The position numbers and the translations under genes are program-made. Below the pieces are notes generated by a model. That model had not been told where the DNA came from. It saw only the letters and a list, made by a program, of their open reading frames with translations, and ran no database searches. From a virus, in the IMG/VR virus record IMGVR_UViG_3300044637_002055, positions 1-21,144 of that record: a stretch of 21,144 nucleotides of DNA, one strand, 5' to 3'. Shown one piece after another: positions 12,801 through 21,144 of the stretch (the first letter of the stretch is position 1; every line of letters starts with the position of its first letter).

Positions 12801-15800
12801 TTACTAGGAGTTCCATATGGAACTATTACCAAAATAAACAAAGCATCTGCATATTGCAAGAGATCTCCATATATTAAATATTCACCAAAATTTTTAGACA
12901 ATCTTGGGTTTATAAGTGATGCTAGCCAAAAAATTATAAACAGTGATTATAATCAAGATTGGGCATACAGTATAGTATCAACGAGAAATACAAAAGAATG
13001 GAAGAATGATGTTCTAGAGAACACTCATGTATCTGGATTTAGAGTATTTGGCAAAAATAGAATTGAAAATAAAAGAGAATTTTTTGAATCTAAAGAAGAT
13101 GTATTTAATAGCTCTGTAATTTTCAAATCTACATTAAGCAATTTAGCCAATATAAATTTAAAGCAATCTAAATCTATTTTACAAAAAATAGCTGTTGTAA
13201 ATGCATCTTCATTTGCAATTTCAGATATAATTTATGGCAGCTTTAGTCAATCATATGGAATTATCACCTCAATAAGTGAAAATTACATTGTAGTCAATGT
13301 AATAAGTGATTCTGAATTTGAATTTGGAGAATATATCTTTAAAGTGTCTCCAGAATTTATTCTTAATAATGAGAATATAACAACTTACGGAATTTCATTT
13401 TTTAATGGAATTTTTCAGCAACCATTTAACTCATACTATTTAACTAATTCTAACTACATACCAAGGTTTTTAGTATCGTTAGTAGATAGTATAGTATTAC
13501 AAAAGTTACAAACACCATTTCAAATAGTAGATACTGCTTTAAGCGGCAATACAATAACTTTAACAAAAAATTTAACTCCAGTAATACCTACTTCAAAAGA
13601 TCAACTATTGGTATCTGTAAATGGTGTATTGCAATCATCTTCTGCATATTCATTGACACAAAATATTCTAACACTAACTTCAGTCACATTAACTAATGCA
13701 GACACATTATTTGTATTATATCATCCACAATTAAAAGCACTAACTTTTACTGGATCAGGAACTACATATACCATAAATTATGATCCAAGTTCTTCTTGCA
13801 ATTTAATTATATTTGCAAATGGTGTATATCAGACTCACCTGACTCCAACTTCTAATTTTAGTCGATCTGGAAATCAATTAGTATTTTCCGAGTCAATAAC
13901 CAATCCTTCTATAAATTTAGTTGGTTGGTATATTGATGAGACTGTAGAATGTTCAATCGTAAATATTGGTGATATCAATGATAGAAAAATTATTGATACA
14001 AAAGCAGTAGATCTACAGAAATTAACAGAATATTTAGAAACTAATAATGTAAAACATCCAGAATCTTTATATGAAATCTCAAAAGATTTAATTGAAGGTA
14101 CAGTAAACGTTCAAAATGATACTGTGTATGGATTTGACACTAATTTTATGTATTCAACCCCAAAATATTCTGATAGTTATGTTGAAGTTTTAGATCCTAT
14201 TAGTTTTAATGGGACTTCATACCAGTTTCCACTTAAGTACATGAGTGGAAACTCATATACTCCAATAAATGAAAAAACTAATTTAATTGTAAATATAGAT
14301 GGCAATATACTAGATCCAAAAAAATATAGCGTAACAGGATCTACAATTACATTTCAAAATTTATATACTTCAGCAAACAAATGCACAATTACTGATTTTT
14401 ATAGTAATTATGTTGCAAGTACAACTACATCTGCAAAAGGAGTAATTTTAGATGATTTGAATGTAGTTCAAAATAATACTAGACAAACATTCAACTTGTC
14501 TGATAGAGGAGTTCCACAGTATGTGAAAAATACTGCAGATATATTTGCAGTAAAGAACCAAAGTTTATTGGTTCCAAATTCACAATCACAATCAGTATCT
14601 GGAAATAAAATTACATTGCAAGCTGCACCTACTGCATCAGATGCAGTACAATTATTTTATTTCAACAGGCAGTTGAGTCCTGCAAAAACAAAAAATGTTG
14701 TATTAGATACTTTAAAATATCCTGACGGAGTTCAAAAGACTTGGCCTCTTACTAAAAATGGAATTTTATTTACTCCAGTAAGTGTCAATAATTTGTTAGT
14801 GTGTATAAATGGTGTATTTCAAATTCCTGGAGTAGACTATACTACTTCTGGTACAACTATCACATTTGATGAAGCTCCAACAGTAATTGATGATATTGTA
14901 GTCATCTATTCATACAATAACATCAATCAAAATACTTATATAACTAGCTTTACAGCAATTGCACAAGTAACTACAGTACCACTAGGATTAACCCCACCTA
15001 ATGTATATGATTTGTTAGTTTCAAGGAATGGAGTTATTCAAAATCCAACTGAAGATTTTACTGTATCTGGAACTACTTTAACATTCACTTCTCCAGTTCA
15101 AGCAGAAGAAATTGTCTTCATAGTGTATGCACATGCATCAGAAGAAATTGGAATTTCAAATGTAAATGGTTCAACTATAACACTGTCAACATCTATAACT
15201 GCTGGACAGGAAGATGGATTAGTAATCTATGTAAACGGTATTCCAAAATTTTACAATAAAGATTACACTATTTCTAATGGAAATACAGTTACATTATTAA
15301 ATGAAGTTACCGTTGATAATGGAACAGTACCATTTGCAATAAAATATGTAACATCATTTATTACAGATGTAATTGGTGACTATCAAAGTGGCACAAGGAC
15401 TAAGTTTAGATTATTGTATAATGAACAAAATTTAATTAGTTCTGATGTTGCAGAGAATGCTGATATTTTAGTTTCCAAAAATGGAATAATTCAATATCCT
15501 GGGACACAATATTCAATAACTCCTGAAAGAGGCATGATTGAATTTGCAACACCACTCACTCCAACAGATGTTGTGTTTATGGTCAGAATGTATGGAAATA
15601 CATTGATTACATTAACACCAACCGGAACTAATTTACAGTATACTCTAAGTCAATCTATACCAGTAGATCAGAGAGAAAATCTTGTTATTTTTGCATCAAA
15701 TCAATGGGGCACTGAAGAATTGAATACATTTACGTTTATAAATGCAAATACTATAGCATTCAGTAGTGCTCACACTGGATATATCTTTGGCATTAAATTT

Positions 15801-17348
15801 GATACCTCTTTCAAGTTATTAGATCAGATACACACTCCATTTAATGGAATCAATACTAAATTTAATTTATTCAAATCTACAGAAAATTTCTTGCCTCAAG
15901 GGACCATTGAAAATAATCAATATCCAGATGAATCTAGTATAATAGTTGTAAAAGATGGTAAGTTGTTAGATCCTGCAGTAGATTATACTTTACAAGGAGA
16001 TATCAAGAGTCAAATTCAATTTGCAGTAGCTCCTAGTTCAAATAGTGAAATATCGGTCAAGTCTGTTGGATCCTTCCTCAAACTAAAGACCATAAATTCT
16101 GCATCTGGCACTGTATTCAATATTCAAAAAAATGATAGTACAGATTATTATCCAAATAAAGACATTGATAGACCTAGAAAATTAGAAAATCAAATTATGG
16201 TTTTCAGAAATGGAAATATTCAAAGTCCTTTATATGATTACTATCTTGATAATAATCAGTTAGTATTTACCTCACCTGTATCATCAAGTAAGTTAGTAAT
16301 CCTAGACTTTAGAGGAGTTCCTTCAGATGTAACCGCAAATAGTATTTCTTCTGCCATTTCAATTGGCGATAAAATAATGATTGCTGGAGATCCAGATCTA
16401 AAAGTTGTTTCATCTATATTATCACCAACAGTGATGAAAGTTACTTCTTATATTGAAAAAGGAAAAACATATATTATTAATGTGTCTGGCAATTTTACTG
16501 ACTTCGGCGCTATTAACAATTATGTAGGTACAACTTTCACTGCAACTGCATCTGGAGTATCAACTGGAATCGCTTTTTCTAAAAATACTAAAAAAGCATC
16601 GGATCTTGTAGTCAATTCAAGCACTTTATATGGAAAAGTAACTAGTTTTAACATAATAAATGGTGGAAGTAATTATGTAGATCCCGTAATTTTAAGAACC
16701 AAAGGAGTTGGATATAACGCTAAGGGAAGTGCTACTGTAGATATTAAGTCTGGTAATAAAGTAGTAGGTCCAGTTAAGATTGAATCTGAAGGATACAATC
16801 AATATGCAACTCCTGTAGTGGTTCCTACCTCATATTCATATGTTTACAGACAAATTCCAGTTAGTAAATCTTCAATTCAAATTGCAACAAAATTAGCATC
16901 ATCAATAAATTCAACCGCAGAAATTATTCCAATTTCAAATTCAAGTAGATTCAAATCTAGTGATATTCAAGTTGTAGTAAATTCTTCATCTGGTTCTGGT
17001 GCTGCATTTAGACCTTTTGTGAGTAAAGGAAAAATTATCAAAATAGAACTTATAAGCGGTGGTAGTAATTACAATGAGATAGATATTTCTATTGATATTA
17101 TTAATGGGGGTGGATCTGGTTGTGTTATCGAACCAGTATTAAATTCTTCTGGAACTATCACCTCCATAAATATAAAGACCACTGGTGAAGGGTACGATAG
17201 CTATAAAGTTATCATTGATACTGAAATAATAGAATATACAACTATTGATACCACTCAATCCACTCCACGTCTATTTGGCTGCACCAGATCAGCAAATTCT
17301 ACATCACACAATCAAGATACATTGGTGTATTTTGATGAGTTTATTTAA
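9879..17348 (+). CDS. 7: Giant baseplate wedge protein with gp7 C-terminal-type domain and fibre-like repeats
   Basis: The 2489-residue product lies exactly where gene 7 lies in T4, between genes 6 and 8. Three blocks match the C-terminal part of T4 gp7 from memory: DFVSESNPKFVSFLSSYYES with IKYNSLDLITNLIDYY (21-58); FYSSKGSEESHKILFRILFN (197-216; T4 has FYSTKGIEASYKFLFKVLYN); and DYNQDWAYSIVS...W...HVSGFRVFG (about 1023-1055; T4 YYVMKIKS...W...HPVGFGF). The T4 N-terminal half is not recognisable. Inserted or added are GG(S/N)xY beta repeats (about 240-320, 650-870, 2255-2480), eleven NGVxQ-type repeats (about 1240-2140), a TYIINVSGNF...GTTFTAT module (about 2200) and TQFxxC blocks near residues 100-122 and 520-560. 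It is more than twice the T4 length. It probably forms the wedge arm and an elaborated periphery; gp7 identity is strong for the N-terminal domain and inferred for the whole. Confidence 0.8.
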   Translation: MTSTKEKIVNISSLIEQQLPDFVSESNPKFVSFLSSYYESQEIKYNSLDLITNLIDYYNIGSYSISSLTQYTNLQSAITETSDTITVTSTHGFPAKNGYISINGEIIFYKEKTATQFKNCVRGTAAFIFESIPYSQVVYKQGIVASSHTSGSQVVNIAYYFTQEFLKRIKSEISPNLPEVLSKDLNIITFLKNIKSFYSSKGSEESHKILFRILFNDKKVKIRLTPRGSGASINIVNYTGKIDTFSLISGGTEYYYEVDGNGNLISEPLIEIVGSGTGKKLSGEVFVPSSAQMKVTGMTSSGTINQVIVVNEGENYIGPITARIRPRTFIQDQTIYNKDSDGVTTATAKVDTWDPGTNELILYDVVGYFKIDDKIIGEGGENPRGFISKAYPVTDINKEGNPSIEIISQDPLIEYPKNYVFRPSSAVFYERISIRCELLPAYSSVTTLDNVNLIELVQSKDISNNIKGVNLVVTEILKISDNLYEFELQKSLNYKDLYLPSSTVATSTVNNITATSNSTISVQSTFNYPKTKGRLFVNGKIISYQSKTNTQFLNCKLEGSGSVNVIANSVVHLYGRTCLTFGELSYFIKGYINGDRKTSSLVLFRLYGLPSNPIIEQGGSLYSQNVFELEVNTLKLNKTILQSKQYSGGEITEVIIENPGNNYRVNDKLIINNAGNIGNGFSAQISSVKGKNLTQYNFSVINDQNCIVFTTNQPHSLQVGDKVKFNQVLGNQTIFNVVSNTKFAVENTLNLTNLSLNNLSYITNSGTALGPIATINISNYGKNYAKLPEVVGINSQSGSGAIIQLNSSKVGNITKFAYDSVGDELIGHKNTKYQLKIPNTAKIINNFELDSIEVVNGGNTYNSVLDKVKVNGVVDPNYEFELIAESGIIRQVNVIKSKYNLNAFPEITIQSNFGVGAVLKPVLRRRKLNQGDILTFGSPGSSVKCEVVSFDPKSSTLEYNVTSGTISDGAVIYDLLGVPYGTITKINKASAYCKRSPYIKYSPKFLDNLGFISDASQKIINSDYNQDWAYSIVSTRNTKEWKNDVLENTHVSGFRVFGKNRIENKREFFESKEDVFNSSVIFKSTLSNLANINLKQSKSILQKIAVVNASSFAISDIIYGSFSQSYGIITSISENYIVVNVISDSEFEFGEYIFKVSPEFILNNENITTYGISFFNGIFQQPFNSYYLTNSNYIPRFLVSLVDSIVLQKLQTPFQIVDTALSGNTITLTKNLTPVIPTSKDQLLVSVNGVLQSSSAYSLTQNILTLTSVTLTNADTLFVLYHPQLKALTFTGSGTTYTINYDPSSSCNLIIFANGVYQTHLTPTSNFSRSGNQLVFSESITNPSINLVGWYIDETVECSIVNIGDINDRKIIDTKAVDLQKLTEYLETNNVKHPESLYEISKDLIEGTVNVQNDTVYGFDTNFMYSTPKYSDSYVEVLDPISFNGTSYQFPLKYMSGNSYTPINEKTNLIVNIDGNILDPKKYSVTGSTITFQNLYTSANKCTITDFYSNYVASTTTSAKGVILDDLNVVQNNTRQTFNLSDRGVPQYVKNTADIFAVKNQSLLVPNSQSQSVSGNKITLQAAPTASDAVQLFYFNRQLSPAKTKNVVLDTLKYPDGVQKTWPLTKNGILFTPVSVNNLLVCINGVFQIPGVDYTTSGTTITFDEAPTVIDDIVVIYSYNNINQNTYITSFTAIAQVTTVPLGLTPPNVYDLLVSRNGVIQNPTEDFTVSGTTLTFTSPVQAEEIVFIVYAHASEEIGISNVNGSTITLSTSITAGQEDGLVIYVNGIPKFYNKDYTISNGNTVTLLNEVTVDNGTVPFAIKYVTSFITDVIGDYQSGTRTKFRLLYNEQNLISSDVAENADILVSKNGIIQYPGTQYSITPERGMIEFATPLTPTDVVFMVRMYGNTLITLTPTGTNLQYTLSQSIPVDQRENLVIFASNQWGTEELNTFTFINANTIAFSSAHTGYIFGIKFDTSFKLLDQIHTPFNGINTKFNLFKSTENFLPQGTIENNQYPDESSIIVVKDGKLLDPAVDYTLQGDIKSQIQFAVAPSSNSEISVKSVGSFLKLKTINSASGTVFNIQKNDSTDYYPNKDIDRPRKLENQIMVFRNGNIQSPLYDYYLDNNQLVFTSPVSSSKLVILDFRGVPSDVTANSISSAISIGDKIMIAGDPDLKVVSSILSPTVMKVTSYIEKGKTYIINVSGNFTDFGAINNYVGTTFTATASGVSTGIAFSKNTKKASDLVVNSSTLYGKVTSFNIINGGSNYVDPVILRTKGVGYNAKGSATVDIKSGNKVVGPVKIESEGYNQYATPVVVPTSYSYVYRQIPVSKSSIQIATKLASSINSTAEIIPISNSSRFKSSDIQVVVNSSSGSGAAFRPFVSKGKIIKIELISGGSNYNEIDISIDIINGGGSGCVIEPVLNSSGTITSINIKTTGEGYDSYKVIIDTEIIEYTTIDTTQSTPRLFGCTRSANSTSHNQDTLVYFDEFI
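13600..16320 (+). repeat. About eleven diverged protein repeats inside the gp7-like gene
   Basis: The encoded protein repeats the pattern L(L/I)V-x-x-NG-x-x-Q-x-P-x-x-x-Y-x-x-x-G-x-x-(I/L)xF about every 65-160 residues. Copies begin near LLVSVNGVLQ, LIIFANGVYQ, LIVNIDGNILDP, SLLVPNSQSQ (weak), LLVCINGVFQIPG, LLVSRNGVIQNP, LVIYVNGIPK, ILVSKNGIIQYPG, LVIFASNQW (weak), IIVVKDGKLLDP and IMVFRNGNIQSP. Each looks like a small beta domain. DNA identity between copies is low, so the array is old. Confidence 0.75.
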
Positions 17349-17355
17349 ATAAATA
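17349..17355 (+). promoter_or_regulatory. T4-type late promoter-like ATAAATA before gene 8
   Basis: TTTAAATAAATAATC begins at the stop codon of the gp7-like gene, and the ATAAATA heptamer is 34 bases before the gene 8 ATG. This 41-base gap is one of very few in the wedge block, which supports a function. Confidence 0.45.
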
Positions 17356-17389
17356 ATCATACAAAAGACTAACTATAAGGATAAAACGA

Positions 17390-18988
17390 ATGCCTTCTTT
17401 AGTAACTGATAATTTTAGAGTGTTTGCTGCACAACAGTTTATAGAGTCTCTAGAGGAGCCTTTTACTGGAGCGAATCCAGATACAGATTCTTCTAGCAGT
17501 GCTCAATTATATAGAAGTAAGATATATTTGTTCATTGGAAGATCTTACAACTGGAACGATCCCAATGGAACTATTAAAGAAAAGTATGCAGGAGTCACTG
17601 GAGTAAATGATCAAACTCCACCAAATCCAGTGGATAACTTAGATGAATTGAATGAAATTTATGATGATATGATTGCAGTAAAACGAATTCAACGAGGTGA
17701 CGTATCAGAAGTAATTCGTAAAAGAATTTGGCAATCTGGAGTTGTCTATGACATGTATAGACATGATTATAGTCCATCAACCCCAGCAAAAGCATCATTA
17801 CAATCAAAGCTGTATGATTCTAGCTTTTACGTAATGACAGATGATTTTCGTGTATACAAGTGCATTTATAATGGACAAACTCCACTTGGAAATGCATTTC
17901 CAAGTGGAAAGCCATCCACATCAAAACCAACAGCAACTACACCAACTATACAGACCACAGCAGATGGGTATAGATGGAAGTACATGTATACTATTTCGAT
18001 TACCGATTATATTAAATTTGTATCTACTGATTTCATTCCAGTTAAAATAGAAACCAGTGTTAGAGATGCTGCCATAGCTGGTTCAATTGATCAGGTATTT
18101 GTTCAAACTTATGCTTCTAGTTTAAATATTAATGGTGAAAATTCAGGAACTGTATATACTAAAATAGATGGAAATGGTACTGGTGGAGTTGTATCTGTAA
18201 CTATTTCCAATGGAGCAGTTACATCTGCATCAGTAGTTAATGTTGGATCTGGATATACATTCGGAACAATTGATTTAACAAAATGTTATGACAACCAAAA
18301 TTTAACTGGTTCTTCATTCAGTTTAGGATCAAATTCAAGTAGTGTGCAAATAATTCCCATTATTTCTCCTCCAGGTGGACATGGTAGTAATGCCATCTAT
18401 GAGTTAGGTGGTTATCGAGTAATGATCAATAAAAATATTGAGTTCTTAGATGGTAATGGAGATATTCCAGTCAATATGGAATTTAGACGATTTGGTTTAA
18501 TTGAGGATCCTAAAATAAGCAATGAAGATTTTGTACAAACTACAGGAACAGTTTGTAAAGCAGTAAAATTTATTAGTAATACTTCAGAAACAACTACATT
18601 TTTAAATGGAGACATTATAACTCAAACTAGAATTGATAATGGAGTTACATACGAAGCAAGAGGAAGAGTTATTCATTGGGATCCTATCAATAAAATACTT
18701 AGATATTATCAAAATGAATATATCTCAACTTCTCAGACTCAATCTAGCAGTAAAAACAAGTTAATTGCATTCTCTGGAAATGCTGTAATTTCAAATGTCA
18801 CTGGGTCTGTGACTGCAACTCCAGATTCTAGTTTTACTGGAACTATTGCAGGAATACAATTTTCAAGTGGCTATTTTAGTTCTGAAATAACTCCATACAG
18901 TGGAAATATTTTATATGTTGAAAATAGAAAGCCAGTGTTCAGATCAAATGATCAGATTGAAGATGTCAAATTAGTCATTGAGTTCTAA
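17390..18988 (+). CDS. 8: Baseplate wedge subunit, T4 gp8-like
   Basis: This 532-residue protein matches cyanophage gp8 by pattern: YLFIGRSYNWND (46-57), YDDMIAVKRIQRGDVSEVIRKRIW (91-114, where gp8 has 'PR' and 'W'), YVMTDDFRVYKC (147-158), and DGYRWKYMYTI (192-202). The last residues SGNILYVENRKPVFRSNDQIEDVKLVIEF correspond to T4 gp8's C-terminus (SGEMIYMENRPPII...EEINILF). gp8 is a dimeric wedge component that binds gp7 and gp10. T4 gp8 is 334 residues; the extra length includes a Gly-rich GTGGVVSVTISNG...VGSGYTFGTI insertion at about 258-295, of the same repeat type as in the gp7-like protein. AAGG lies 9 bases before the ATG. Confidence 0.88.
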   Translation: MPSLVTDNFRVFAAQQFIESLEEPFTGANPDTDSSSSAQLYRSKIYLFIGRSYNWNDPNGTIKEKYAGVTGVNDQTPPNPVDNLDELNEIYDDMIAVKRIQRGDVSEVIRKRIWQSGVVYDMYRHDYSPSTPAKASLQSKLYDSSFYVMTDDFRVYKCIYNGQTPLGNAFPSGKPSTSKPTATTPTIQTTADGYRWKYMYTISITDYIKFVSTDFIPVKIETSVRDAAIAGSIDQVFVQTYASSLNINGENSGTVYTKIDGNGTGGVVSVTISNGAVTSASVVNVGSGYTFGTIDLTKCYDNQNLTGSSFSLGSNSSSVQIIPIISPPGGHGSNAIYELGGYRVMINKNIEFLDGNGDIPVNMEFRRFGLIEDPKISNEDFVQTTGTVCKAVKFISNTSETTTFLNGDIITQTRIDNGVTYEARGRVIHWDPINKILRYYQNEYISTSQTQSSSKNKLIAFSGNAVISNVTGSVTATPDSSFTGTIAGIQFSSGYFSSEITPYSGNILYVENRKPVFRSNDQIEDVKLVIEF

Positions 18989-18989
18989 A

Positions 18990-18996
18990 ATAAATA
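18990..18996 (+). promoter_or_regulatory. T4-type late promoter-like ATAAATA before the DUF4815-type gene
   Basis: CTAAAATAAATAATAG starts at the gene 8 stop; the heptamer is 33 bases before the next ATG. The spacing nearly equals that before gene 8, which supports a shared promoter type. Confidence 0.45.
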
Positions 18997-19029
18997 ATAG
19001 GAAGCACGAAAACTTTGAAGGTTAAATAG

Positions 19030-21144
19030 ATGCAAAATACAGATCTTAGTTTGCAACCATACTTTGATGATTTTGATCCAGGTAAAAAATTCTATAAGGT
19101 ATTATTCAAGCCAAACTATCCTGTCCAAGCTAGAGAGTTAACAACTCTACAGTCAATTTTACAGTATCAAATTGAAAAATTTGGTCAACATGTATTTAAA
19201 GATGGATCTGTAGTTATTCCTGGCCAAACTGGGTATAATGTTCAGTATTCTGCTGTTCTAGTACAACCTACCATAAATTCTATTAATTTTGAAACTATTA
19301 GAGCAAATTTAGTTGGAAAAAATATTAGAGGTTTAACTACAAATGTAGTTGCTACTGTAGTAAACAGTATTGGTGCAGATGAATCCGAAAAATCAACACC
19401 AACACTTTATGTAAAATATATTTCATCTGGAAATATCGTTAATGGTGTTCAATTTACTAAATTCTCAAGTGGAGAAACGTTAGTAGATGAATTTAACAAT
19501 CCTGTAGCAATTACCACAACTCAAGGTGCAACAGATTATGTCGGAAGTGCTGCATTTATTACTGAAGGGGTATATTTCATTAGAGGATTTTTTGTAAATG
19601 TTCCAGCTCAAACTATAATTCTAGATCAATATTCAAACTTCCCTTCATATAAAATTGGGTTATCTGTTCAAGAATCTATTGCAACAGCTGAAACAGATTC
19701 TACTTTATATGATAATGCAGTTGGTTCTTCAAATTATACTGCTCCTGGTGCAGATAGACTAAAAATAGATGCAGTATTAACTAAACAAGATATTAATTTT
19801 GGTTCCGATTCTTCTTTCATAGAATTACTTAGACTTGATAAAGGAAAATTAGTTGAACAAGTTCAAATTTCAGTATATGATGAGTTAGAAAAAAATCTAG
19901 CTAGAAGAACTTATGATGAATCTGGAAATTATACAATTAATGATATTAATTTAAGAATTCGTGAAACTTACAATAATGGTCAAAACAATGGAGTATATAA
20001 TTTAAATGATACTCTTCCAGACGGCAAAAAAGTATTAAATAGAACTCCAACCGCAGAAGATAGTAATGCTATAAATGGATTAGATCATTATACTATTGAA
20101 CTAGATCCACTCAAAGCATATGTGAAAGGATTTGAGGTTAATAACACTAGTAAAAAATATTTAACAGTAGATAAACCAAGATCTTCACTATCTGTAAATA
20201 ATCAAGGAATATCATCAATTTTTGGCAATTATTTTACAATAAAATTAGATAATACTTTTAGTGGAACATTCCCAACTGGTACTAATATTCAGTTATTGAA
20301 AGCAGGAGATCAAATTGGACAATGTAGATCTTTAGGATTAATTTCTGGAGGCAGATTATTTGTTTGTGATGTAACAATGTTTTCAATTATCACAACTCAA
20401 AATTCTTCAGGTTTATCTGACGGAGACTTTATTTTTAGTTCTGGCGGATCACAGGCAGTTGTCCATGGAATTAATGGACCTACAATTACATTAAGACAAA
20501 CTACTGGAGATTTTACAAAAGGAGTCACATTTGCAAATAGCAAAAACTCAGATGTACATACTATAGTTACTGCAGAAAATTATTCAATTGAAAATATAAC
20601 TTCAATTGCAACTTCTGGAGGAGCGTCTGCACAATTAGCACTTGAAGAAGTTTCTATTTCTGGATCTTCTTTTAAGGTAACTGATAATGTTTTAACTGGA
20701 GTATCTACTAATTTTTCAAAAGATGTAAAAGTTCCAATGAAATTAATGATTGGAACAACAATTTCAACAATATCTTCAGTTGTTAATGAATCTATCACAC
20801 TACCTTCAGGAAGTGTACCCAATGGAACTTATTACTCTGTAAAAAAATTAGTACCAAAATTAAAAACTTTTGGAAATAATTTCTTTTCCGCATTTCCAAA
20901 TACTGTTAAAACTACTTCAGATTTATCATATTATAAGACAGTAAATGAATCTAATAAAACTGTAGGAGCTGGAAATATTGTTAACATTTCTACTACTTCA
21001 GACTTTTCAATTTCCACTGGAGATATTGGAGTAACTAATTCATCTGGGATTGTTTCTTATACAATAAGTCCAACCTCACAACCAAATAATATTAATTTGA
21101 TTGTCACCTCTGCAGTTGGTTCTGTTGTATCTGTTACATATAAA
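19030..21144 (+). CDS. DUF4815-type cyanophage structural protein (partial)
   Basis: The frame runs from the ATG at 19030 to the right edge without a stop, giving the first 705 residues. The opening, LQPYFDDFDPGKKFYKVLF then KPNYPVQARELTTLQSILQ (8-45) and FGQHVFKDGSVVIPGQTGYN (52-71), is the conserved N-terminus of DUF4815 virion proteins in cyanomyoviruses as I recall them. Then come beta-rich stretches (VYFIRGFFVNVPAQTIILDQYS; DHYTIELDPLKAYVKGFEV, as in related proteins). GAAGG is 8 bases before the ATG. It follows gene 8 where T4 has genes 9 and 10, so a role at the baseplate periphery or as a fibre attachment protein is inferred. The C-terminal part is outside the window. Confidence 0.85.
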   Translation, partial: MQNTDLSLQPYFDDFDPGKKFYKVLFKPNYPVQARELTTLQSILQYQIEKFGQHVFKDGSVVIPGQTGYNVQYSAVLVQPTINSINFETIRANLVGKNIRGLTTNVVATVVNSIGADESEKSTPTLYVKYISSGNIVNGVQFTKFSSGETLVDEFNNPVAITTTQGATDYVGSAAFITEGVYFIRGFFVNVPAQTIILDQYSNFPSYKIGLSVQESIATAETDSTLYDNAVGSSNYTAPGADRLKIDAVLTKQDINFGSDSSFIELLRLDKGKLVEQVQISVYDELEKNLARRTYDESGNYTINDINLRIRETYNNGQNNGVYNLNDTLPDGKKVLNRTPTAEDSNAINGLDHYTIELDPLKAYVKGFEVNNTSKKYLTVDKPRSSLSVNNQGISSIFGNYFTIKLDNTFSGTFPTGTNIQLLKAGDQIGQCRSLGLISGGRLFVCDVTMFSIITTQNSSGLSDGDFIFSSGGSQAVVHGINGPTITLRQTTGDFTKGVTFANSKNSDVHTIVTAENYSIENITSIATSGGASAQLALEEVSISGSSFKVTDNVLTGVSTNFSKDVKVPMKLMIGTTISTISSVVNESITLPSGSVPNGTYYSVKKLVPKLKTFGNNFFSAFPNTVKTTSDLSYYKTVNESNKTVGAGNIVNISTTSDFSISTGDIGVTNSSGIVSYTISPTSQPNNINLIVTSAVGSVVSVTYK

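Noticed and set aside
1-21144. CRISPR array, tRNA genes, integrase or transposase
   Set aside because: No regularly spaced palindromic repeat array beyond the two-copy repeats noted, no cloverleaf-like sequence noticed by eye, and no protein with integrase or transposase motifs.

Overview
The window reads as part of a T4-like (myovirus) cyanophage genome, or a metagenomic contig dominated by one. About 18.7 kb on the right is AT-rich, entirely plus-strand and nearly gapless. It encodes baseplate and tail proteins: a PAAR spike tip, T4 gp25-like, gp6-like, gp7-like and gp8-like wedge proteins, then a DUF4815-type structural protein that runs off the right edge. The order 6-7-8 matches T4. A PAAR gene and a gene 25 just ahead of gene 6, and a DUF4815 protein after gene 8, are the arrangement I associate with marine and freshwater cyanomyoviruses. 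The host assignment is inference from gene content and style.

Region 1 (1-2285) is very different. It is GC-rich (hand count 40 of 60 at 1561-1620) and holds six short plus-strand genes. One is a cysteine-rich DUF7227/Gp88-like protein; the others are unrecognised small proteins. Every complete gene is followed by a strong GC-rich hairpin, and several hairpins run straight into a -10-like box for the next gene, giving a series of compact cassettes. Two of these genes share a 5' leader whose hairpin differs by a compensatory base-pair change.

Region 2 (2286-2532) has no convincing gene. It holds two copies of a 24-base direct repeat, a GC-rich doublet and two tandem copies of a 20-base AT-rich unit. 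Composition changes abruptly here, so this is either the border of an acquired island or a possible assembly junction.

Region 3 (2533-3239) has three small genes, the last resembling the AbrB/MazE fold. Region 4 (3252-7267) has a 1094-residue unrecognised, probably virion-associated protein, the PAAR protein and two tiny genes, with a clear intrinsic terminator at 7018-7040. Region 5 (7294-21144) is the baseplate wedge block. Its centrepiece is a 2489-residue protein that carries the C-terminal part of T4 gp7 at its N-terminal end, followed by about eleven beta-rich repeats and several modules shared with the 1094-residue protein. Together regions 4 and 5 would build the baseplate: PAAR tips the central spike, gp25, gp6, gp7 and gp8 form the wedges, and the large repetitive proteins probably form peripheral or fibre-like structures.
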